A stretch of 64,000 nucleotides of DNA from Parelaphostrongylus tenuis (taxonomy: Eukaryota > Nematoda > Chromadorea > Rhabditida > Metastrongylidae): positions 62,001-126,000 of the forward strand of contig JAHQIW010001246.1 in assembly GCA_019055375.1 (NCBI GenBank). The letters run 5' to 3'. The translations under genes were made by a program, and so were the position numbers. This document shows, one piece after another, positions 56,371-64,000 of this stretch (position 1 is the first letter of the stretch; every line of letters begins with the position of its first letter). The notes beneath the pieces were generated by a model. The model made no database searches. It was not told the origin of the DNA and worked only from the letters and a program-made list of their open reading frames with translations.

Positions 56371-57574
56371 CCTTTTCTATTGCCCTTGTGGACACTGAAC
56401 AGGCGCGCTTGATTGTCAGAGTGCAATTATTTCAGTTCTGTAATTGCGAAGCCATGGAATAATCGAAAACTTATGAATTTAGTTGCCCACTTCGATTAAA
56501 GGACTACTCTCTCATTGATTTGCCACATGATTATTTGTAACAAGATCGTTAACAGAAAGGAAAGTAGTTAATGATATCGCAGAAAATGAATGAGCATTGT
56601 GTACTTCATTTTCATTGCTTGTTATTGTGATACGCAGCTAGCAAATTGTATACAAGACGGTGAAGTTTTCGTAGACTGATTTAGAGTTGTCAAGTAAGAA
56701 TTATATGAATAAGAACGCCTAAACATATATAGTTTGAATAAGAAGCATGTCCTAGATGAAAACTTTCAGATCTTTCGTGGTAGCGTGATCGCAAACAGTG
56801 CTGAGGAGGAGACATATAATGAAGCTGATGTAGCATAAAAGACAATCCTTTCGTCTCCGATCACTCCGAGCCCTACACTTTGATAACAATAAACAAGCGT
56901 TCAAAGAGACCTAATGCTTACATGCAGGGGTGGTCAACTTTCATGAACTCTTCTCAGCCGATGTTAGGAGCTGATTTTAGGGCTGAACCATATATATCGT
57001 ACAGTAAAAAGCTGGGTAGAAAAAGACTATTGACTGTTACTGTGAAAAAGAGTACAAACATTTTGAGTGGAAAGCATCTAACATCAACAATATTTGTGCT
57101 CCGTTTGCCCCTCTAATCTGAAGGAATATCGTGAAGTCTTTCGCCAAGTGTGGAAAAAGTTAGTTGGCTAGATCAAATGAATTAGCTGAGCAAATCAAAC
57201 GTTACGAGGATCCCACAAATCGAGACGTGAAGATGTCACTCCACCGCGTTGATTGTTAGCGTTACACGACATCTTGATTGCTATCTCCACATCATCTGAT
57301 CTCTTATTGCCTAGCACTACTTTAGTCTCCTTAGGAAAACATCCGTTTAGCTGTGAGTTTATCACTTTAAAGCACTTTGGAACTTTGTTGAGACTTCTTC
57401 AACATCTAGTCTTTTAGCGTCGTCATGTCTGTCTTCGAAGAATTCCACACCGGTGTCACACATGGAGTCAAAAGATTGCAAGTCACCATTATGGCTACAA
57501 TTGAAGAAGTGCATTGCACAAATGCAGCAAAAAAGTGACCTTCCTGGGGGCGCTAATGATATCGAGAAGTTCGA
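56371..57574. other. About 1.2 kb present in arm B but not arm A
   Basis: Arm A passes directly from the equivalent of 56,365 to that of 57,580. The extra DNA has only short frames (78 codons at 56,880) and no recognised termini. It could be an insertion in B or a deletion in A. Confidence 0.35.
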
Positions 57575-58245
57575 CTTGGCAGTGGCAGCGGGTAGCTCTC
57601 AGGAAAGCGATTGAGACGATGAAGGACGAGGACACATAGGCTGACAACAGCGTAGTGGGTGGCTGGACGAATACCGTGGTTCCGCCTACGCCCCATCCTC
57701 AATAAGCGTCTCGGTAGTGTTCAAAGAGAAGCAATTTCCTTTATGCGGGTTCCAGTGGATTTCTATGGACTCTTCATGAAGGACTTTTGGGAATCGATTG
57801 TGGAGCAGACATATGTCAACGGCCGCCACAAAAAGAATGCCTGAATAGAGACGACGATCGACAAATGAGTGATTCATTGGCTTGTGCCTCAAGATGTCTG
57901 CTGGTCGATTGCTGACGCCTGAACTACTGCTGGAGCACTCGTCAGTGTCTCGTGGACGGATGGGCCTTTCTGAGATGTTGTTGTGATGTGGTGAATGGAG
58001 GAACTACTAGATCATAGGAGGCACGCATACGCCGACAACTGGTGTACTACTGGCGTTGCCAAGGCGCACATACCTTATCGGGACAAGCAGAAAGAACAGG
58101 AGATGACAAAGGAGGCTATGCAGGAGAGACTGCGCAAGAGCGAGTGGAGAGCCACGCAAACCAGAGGGGCGTAATAGTGCTTAAGATGGATGGACAAGAA
58201 ATAAGTGAGAATGATATGATGCACTCACGGTTCCGCCTATAAATG
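57575..58245 (+). pseudogene. piggyBac-type transposase, copy B (broken)
   Basis: 57,575-57,960 matches arm A 590-190 in reverse with frameshifts. After a junction near 57,965-58,000 the sequence jumps to the C-terminal half of the family: a GTSRKNR segment (family GTLR.NR) near 58,080, and GVIVLKWMDKK with a following VRMI segment (family pattern vvlkWkDkR.V..lST) near 58,170-58,215, again in shifted frames. So copy B lost the middle, including the catalytic core, while copy A loses its C-terminus at the window edge. Confidence 0.65.
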
Positions 58246-58249
58246 CGAC

Positions 58250-59478
58250 GGATAAGTCCCAAGCTATCGAGAGCCATAACAAGAAGAAGGTAATGGTGGA
58301 TTTCTACGCTCAGATGGCCGCCATTTCTTCAATTCTAAGGAGGATTTCTACGTGCATTTCGCTGCTTTTTAGCTTACAATCTTTCATACCTGCATATTTG
58401 ACTTAAATTCAAAACGCAATTTTGTTTGAAATTTACAATTCTGCTCATGAATGCTGTACCGTTCTAGACTTAGCTCTTGCTGATCACATTTACTGTCAAT
58501 ATTATTTTGTGCCATCACTGTATACTGATGAATGTATTATGTCGCTAGACACCCTGAGTAGTGCTATAAAGATTTTACAATTTGCTAATTTTTGGCAGGT
58601 ATTATATTTTTAGGGCAAATTGGTCAGGAATAATGAACTTTCCAAGAAGGCGAACGGCCTTTCTACAAAATACGTTTTCATGTGTCCCTCCATTAATATT
58701 TTATCTAGTCTAATCTAAAATTCCAATACTTGAGACTGAAAATTTCGTTGTGAAGTTGAAAAAATGGACTTCGATTGCAAAACGTTACCCTTTATCGGCT
58801 AATAAGACGTATTGTGAAGGTAGCACTAGAAACCAAGCTTAGTGTCAGAAATGGCATTTTTGAGCTATCGAACGATTACGAAACATGGATCAAAAAACAA
58901 TCAAGTGTAATCAGATATTATAAATTATTTGGAAATGTGCTTGTTTTTGGAATTATGTAGTTTTCGCTTGTTGAAAAAAAATGATTTATTAACAAATCAG
59001 CGTTCTTTATACTAAAAAAAAACCATAAAAACCTTCAAGGAATCTTTCTGATGATATTTCATCGACGGACAGTAGCAACATTCGCTTTAAACTCAAATTC
59101 ACAAAGTAATCTCCCACATTTCCACTTCTTGTGCGAGCGCCGTAGAAAATCTTGACGGGCAAATTGACCTTCGAGCATATATGTCCATACGGTTCCCAAG
59201 CGGTTAACAGTATCACAGTCTTTCTTATAGTCCGATAAAGTAAAAAGAGTGAAAAGAGCACAGTGAAAAAACTGTTCGGACGGATTAAATGAAATGCTGA
59301 AATGCTAAAAGAATAACGATAAATGTAAGTAGGAAAGCACGAAATTATCCTATAGCGGCTTTTTATAAGACTTTTTCGTAAACGTATGATTTCGTCTTCA
59401 AAAATGTGGACGTGTAGAAGAAGCATTAAAGTTGCTTAAATAAGATGTAAATGATTAGAGTGGATAACATATAGATAC
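58250..59478. other. No supported gene; 139-codon minus frame at 59,426-59,007
   Basis: The frame has a hydrophobic run (FFTVLFSLFLLY) and a basic N-terminus but no recognised motif, splice signals or paralogue. DNA around it is AT-rich. Confidence 0.2.
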
Positions 59479-59490
59479 ATGATTAGATAA

Positions 59491-59782
59491 GAGCGCATTT
59501 GGCGCATTGGTTAGAGGTGCTCCGTGTCGCACACGAGGTCAATGGTTTGATCTGCTGCTCATGACTCACCAAGCCACCCATTCCTCCGGGGTCGGTAAAT
59601 TAGTACGAGAAGGTCTCAGAGCTGTTTGGGAGGATAAGAAGCACTGACTTGGGACAGCGGTAGGCCACCGCGAGTAATTGTAAAGGCCAGATATGAATTT
59701 GATCACCTCAAGCGAAGTTAGAAATTGAAGATGAGTGCATGGCGCGTCCATCAGGGATCGACCAATGCCGAGAGCTTATATC
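59491..59782 (+). repeat. tRNA-derived SINE, family C, copy 6
   Basis: Head GAGCGCATTTGGCGCATTGG and B-box-like AATGGTTTGATCTGC; ends GACCAATGCCGAGAGC. Flanks CATGATTAGATA (about 59,478) and CATGAGTAGATA (about 59,788) look like an aged 12-bp target-site duplication. Confidence 0.75.
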
Positions 59783-59799
59783 TTTATCATGAGTAGATA

Positions 59800-61330
59800 T
59801 AATGGATATGTAAAAGTCATTGTCCATAAAAAGCTGCATCGAATCATCGATGAAGTGGCATGTCATTGCAATATGCAAAATCATTTCTGCAAACATTCTT
59901 TGTTTTTTAACTGTTATGCAATATTTCAACGAAAGTTGCTCTATCTAGATTTGTTCCATCTTATTTTGCATTTATTAACGATTAAACCCATTGACGGCGA
60001 TAAAAATCTATATTTCATTGGGAAATTACCAAATGTTCTATGAAGGACGTCCCTCTCACCGCGAACGAAATCGGCGCTATTCCCGACGGGTTAAAAATCA
60101 AAAACATTCTATTCGCAATCGTTCGATGTAGGTAATGGCTGTGATATTGTGTCCGTTGGTAAATGATACGCCTTCTACTTATGAAATGAACGGATATAGA
60201 ATACGACGTGGACTAAACGTAAACTGCAAAACACTGACGAATACTGACCTAAAGGGGTGTGAACTCATTATAGTACCAATTCCTTGAATGTCCTATCTCT
60301 GAAGAAAGCCCACCTATCATCGGCAGCATAGCACGTTCTACTATTGCAGCGCAAACTGTCATCCAATGCTGTAGCTTCCCGCAAAAGTTCCAGCCATCTA
60401 TATGTTTTAGGTAAATTACCGCCATAATAAAACACACTCGATAATCGAAAGGTGAAATGCTCCAACTGGATGACCTGCAGCATAATTACCGTTTACGTCA
60501 CGTCATCCCACCCTAAGAACAATGGTTATATAAACGCCTTCTAGTTAGCTTCGTATTATTGACGGGTTTGTATAAATCAAATATCGTGTGCAATTACTGT
60601 ACTACACTATAAATGGGACTGTACACCATTTTTACACCTGATCATTACCACGACATTTAGCTGTGTAAATTCTCAACTACAAAGTAGCGATTCCGAACAA
60701 ACAGTGCCGCAATCTTCTGCAAAAATAAGTAATTTCAGCGGTCTTCTACACTGCAGTGGTGGTTGGCTTACTCTTGTGATTGCTGAACTGTCACATGTAA
60801 TAAAGAACTTGATTCCGATAGAGATACAATTGGACTGTGACATGTATCACTTCCACTGAGATTTCTATTTATATGAGTGAAGTGACCAAACACTAGGAAC
60901 CGTCCCATCTCAAAAGAAGTCTGTTTCAATGTTGGCAAAACTTGCTTTGAGCCAAAAGAGGCCCTTACAAGGCTGCGATCTGGATAAGAGTTGAGTTGTG
61001 AATTCTGACATTACACTAATTGTACTCGCACAAATAACCAAAGCTTTATAGCTGAGAGTAAATCAGTGGCCAATAAGATTAAGCAATTGCGTTTCGCAAT
61101 ATTTTGCATTCTTCCAAATGCAGACCAAGAACATTGCCATATCTCGCCATTTGACCGATTCTAAATAGACTTTGCTCAAACAATAATAATCTGACAAGAA
61201 TATAACATGTTTTAGGCCACTAAATCTAGGTGCTATACAGATCACAAATCACAAGCTCGACTGGCTGTCATTACATGTCACTTAATTCTATCATCTGACT
61301 TGACTTATTGCTCGGCGTCGATTCCTTCAT
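59800..61330. other. No gene recognised
   Basis: Only short frames (102 codons at 59,735 begins inside the SINE). I see no repeat shared with the rest of the window. Confidence 0.3.
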
Positions 61331-61370
61331 AGAGGAGTATAGCCTCAAGGGATAGGCTGAACTGAGGATG

Positions 61371-61419
61371 GTGCCACTGATGAGTCCCGGTCGGCCGAAA
61401 TAGGCGCCTGTATAGCTCT
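61371..61419 (+). ncRNA. Hammerhead ribozyme, separate type
   Basis: CTGATGA (61,377-61,383), stem II GTCC/GGCC (one mismatch, loop CGGTC), GAAA (61,397-61,400), a six-pair palindromic stem III (ATAGGC/GCCTGT, one G-U) and cleavage A at 61,412. Stem I is partial (U-A, mismatch, G-C, C-G, mismatch, C-G, U-G). The AGUCCC-type stem II start resembles metazoan SINE-borne hammerheads. Preceded by a hairpin AGCCT...AGGCT (61,340-61,357). Not related by sequence to the other two hammerhead groups here. Confidence 0.65.
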
Positions 61420-61796
61420 TAGACGCTAATGGCTCAAAACGTATTATTTTCCTATCAATTTTCATATATATTCTCGATACTATTCTACTTTTATTGATGG
61501 GCTAACACAAGATTTGCTAAACTCTAACATAGCTAACACTTCGACGGTTTAGTCTATATCAGAGCCAGAATGATGCGACTTCAGCGCTCACAACAATTTG
61601 TCTTCCTAGGACTTTGGTCTTCTTAGCCGCCTCATGGAGACGAAATGGGTAGAGTAAATCACCGCACAAACGGAGTGACGTCGTCCACGTTGCGTTTTAA
61701 TTTGGATCTCTGAACATGCTGAAAAGACTTAGCATCATTCGGCAATTCTGCAGTACACAGGACGGTCCTTCGGCCATGTCTGATGATGATGAATAA

Positions 61797-61845
61797 ATGG
61801 TGCAGCCCTCAGAGATTGATCGACGCCGAGATCTTTATCCATCTT
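61797..61845 (+). repeat. Family C SINE 3' end fragment
   Basis: TGCAGCCCTCAGAGATTGATCGACGCCGAGA matches in part the 3' end of family C (CCTCAGGGATTGATCA.CGCC.AGAGC). Confidence 0.5.
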
Positions 61846-62463
61846 TTCTGTTCTTTTACTACCTTCAGCTAAGAACTATGTGGTTCAGCCTATTGCTTGA
61901 ACTAGGAAATGCGCTTGAAGATCACATTATAGGCAATTGAGATGCTAGGGATTTACGAAAAATGTAGCAACGAAATACGTAGTTCATGACTTTTTCAAAT
62001 AAGATATCATTCAAAGAACAACACTAATGTTAAAAAGACTTTCGGAGGGAAAAGGGAGCGGGAACTTTCTTAAGCGAAACTCTTTCGTAAGAGTTTTCCT
62101 GAGAAGAAAACCAAAAAAATGGCAAGAAGCAAATTATTTTTCATTCATTCAGAATATTGTTGTCTATGACGAACACAGAACCTTGCTTTCCTTTTTTGCC
62201 ATCAATTGAAATCCATTGAAATTGCATACCTGGCAGCCTCACGTGTACAAAGACTCACATCCAGAAAAGTACAGAACCCTTATCATTTGGTTATGTGTAG
62301 AAAAGTAGAACTTTACGTCGGATACGACTATTACTTTACAGAACACACTCAAAGTGATAGAAGAACTATGCGAATATGAAATTCTAAGAAAACACTGGAG
62401 GATATGAAGGACTCTATATAAGAATAATAGAAAACAGAAAAAGAAAGCGATTCCTTATTGTAA
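61846..62463. other. No gene recognised
   Basis: A 60-codon plus frame rich in Lys/Arg (62,027-62,209) has no support. Confidence 0.25.
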
Positions 62464-62714
62464 CTATCCGGGGATAGTTGTGCGTAACACTAACGCACCG
62501 TTGAAATAATGTAGATTTTCGTTTCCATCATTGCTCACGCTAATACTCAATATGGCAGCAGGCATAATGGCAAAGTCACCATATAAACGCCTGGATTGAG
62601 GTGCTAATAGATAAAACGGCTTTGTCAAGTATACCGTAACATGAGTATGTCTCACAATGGTATAAGTGGACTTAAAGCCTACTGTCTCATTCAAATGCGA
62701 TCGTATTAGAACAA
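62464..62714 (-). CDS. Candidate terminal exon of an unidentified gene
   Basis: After an acceptor-like GAGAACTTCAG (minus strand, ending 62,715) 83 codons stay open: VLIRSHLNETVGFKSTYTIV... then LLAPQSRRLYGDFAIMPAAI... to a stop at 62,464. The alternating hydrophobic pattern suggests a beta-rich extracellular or periplasmic-like fold, but I recognise no family. CAATAAGG follows the stop, not a canonical AATAAA. Upstream exons were not found within the next 1.2 kb. Confidence 0.3.
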
Positions 62715-62739
62715 CTGAAGTTCTCAAATTTTGCTAACA

Positions 62740-63732
62740 TAGCACGTACAGATATGGCCGATGTATTCGTGTACTTGATAGATACATTCTGACTCCAAAT
62801 TCCATTGACACAGCACCTCACTTCAGATCTCAATGGTTAGTACTGAATCCAAAAAAGAAACGCTTGAACCTACAATGGAAAAAAATTGCAAAGAAAAGTA
62901 AAAAACATTTAAAACCTATTTTCAAAACCATCAGACACTCTTTATATTATCCAGTGAATACTCTACGATTTTTCAGACGAGATCGCAGAATTACCTCATA
63001 GTCACCATCTTTCACTCACGAACCACCTGAAAACTACTATTTTTAAGATAAAATCTGTCACTTTCAGACAAACTGTAGAGAATCAAATAACTATGTTCGT
63101 CTCGATGGCACTCACATTTTCAAATAGAAAGTAAGAAGATGATAACTGTGAAACCTCATTTTCATCATATCAAGATCACTAAAAACTACATGAAATCTCA
63201 GGAGCACTGCTTTACTTGAGTGCAACTGTTTCTCACGTAATAGTTTCGACAGATCCTAGTTCTCCAACTTTCGTCACTCAATATCCTAATTTAAGTGTTG
63301 GTGCCTTGTTGGCGGATCGGACGCATCTACAATTATTTCTCTTCCGCATTAATTCTTAAGACAGGTTATATGATGACATAGCAATGTGAGCACAACTTTT
63401 ATCAGATGTCAACTTCGCGTCGTTTGCCTTCCAAATTTCTTTTCATTTTCCAATAGGGATGACATATAGAGTATAACTAGTCTTCACAGATAGCAAAACA
63501 TCAATTGATTGGTGGATTTCTGGCTAAGTAAGAATTTTTCTGGAGTCTCATTTGGACGTTGTGGCCAATTTCCCATCAATAAAGCAGTGATTCGCGATCA
63601 CTGCTACAGTGGAAATCAGTCTCACTTTGTGTAGCTCTGAGAAACACTTCCTACCACAGACAGTTGTGGGGAGGAGGGCTGTGAAGGAGTTGTTGTAAAA
63701 AAAGCCCTACGGAAAGGTAACAAAGACGTTGA
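62740..63732. other. No gene recognised
   Basis: AT-rich DNA, no repeat shared with the rest of the window. Confidence 0.3.
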
Positions 63733-63967
63733 GGCACAAAACTATTGGAAGACTCCTCAGAAAAAGAAGAAAAAGTAGAACGAATCATAAAAAACACACC
63801 AAGCAGACTGCAAAAACCATCGAAGTTTGGAAACACGATGTTCTATTTAGATCAGCTTCTTCCCTCCCTGTCCTGCTTCGGCTGTCGATCTGTACGCGGC
63901 TTTATCGTTGTCACTCACAGAGTTTACTACACAGCACATTATATTCTTGCCTGCAGAGAATGGATAT
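63733..63967 (+). CDS. Candidate 5' exon running to a GTAAGA donor
   Basis: Open from 63,733; the first ATG in frame is 63,838 (MFYLDQLLPSLSCFGCRSVR..., about 43 codons) and the frame reaches ATATGTAAGA with the donor at 63,968. A Cys-rich patch followed by GFIVVTHRVYYTAHYILA could be the start of a membrane segment. The gene, if real, continues beyond the window. No family recognised. Confidence 0.3.
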
Positions 63968-64000
63968 GTAAGACATAAATCGCATTGATATGAGGCCATT

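Noticed and set aside
1..64000. CRISPR array, bacterial operon or rRNA genes
   Set aside because: No short regularly spaced direct repeats, no Shine-Dalgarno-spaced gene strings and no rRNA-like blocks were seen.

Overview
The window looks like repeat-rich, AT-rich chromosomal DNA of a nematode, probably a clade V (strongylid or hookworm-like) species. The organism call is an inference from short introns with TTTTCAG acceptors and GTAAGT-type donors, RTE-type and Penelope-like retroelement fragments, several tRNA-derived SINE families, and a multi-exon protein family that resembles hookworm hypothetical proteins as I remember them. I see no bacterial operons, rRNA, CRISPR or convincing functional tRNA genes. 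Most short ORFs here are chance frames or lie inside repeats.

Layout. The two ends are arms of one large inverted duplication: about 1-6,800 (arm A, genes on the minus strand) matches about 49,880-58,250 (arm B, plus strand). Read outward from the middle, each arm holds the C-terminus and tail of a Penelope-like element (PLE), an exon inside a terminal-inverted-repeat block, a gene of at least four exons (copy A 2,339-3,680; copy B 52,915-54,468, damaged), a tRNA-like SINE, unassigned conserved blocks, and a piggyBac transposase pseudogene. Between the arms (about 9,900-45,000) are old direct segmental duplications: 9,990-12,480 with 29,110-31,110; 15,030-18,800 with 30,940-34,200; 20,550-23,235 with 36,990-40,205 and 43,800-44,960; 19,440-20,450 with 42,550-43,690. 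A pair of head-to-head PLEs with reverse transcriptase and GIY-YIG parts occupies 34,200-36,990. RTE fragments lie at 32,637-32,935 and 46,150-46,912. A degenerate satellite of about 147 bp period lies at 25,800-27,090.

The most interesting content is a set of hammerhead ribozyme (HHR) motifs on both strands. One group belongs to PLE 3' tails (5,798-5,830; 14,562-14,596; 36,908-36,942; degraded traces at 23,820, 48,830 and 51,010). A second group forms a compact non-autonomous family (copies alpha 5,311-5,699, beta 38,539-39,019, gamma about 40,340-40,895, delta about 44,990-45,140). Its monomer is about 315 nt and contains a type I HHR with a near-loopless, self-complementary stem III. The copies show compensatory stem changes, a head-to-tail monomer junction as expected from circular or multimeric RNA, an inverted 5' segment, and (alpha, beta) 11-12 bp target-site duplications with empty sites in paralogous DNA. 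This matches the retrozyme concept, apparently in a nematode. A third, distinct HHR lies at 61,371-61,419.

How the parts could work together (inference): the PLE pair is the likely source of enzyme activity that could mobilise the ribozyme-bearing small elements, and the inverted-head structure is also seen in one tRNA-SINE family. All enzymes in this window are broken, so any current activity would depend on intact copies elsewhere. Ordinary gene content is low: apart from the paired multi-exon gene there are three weaker candidates (7,817-8,362 plus; 62,464-62,714 minus; 63,733-63,967 plus).
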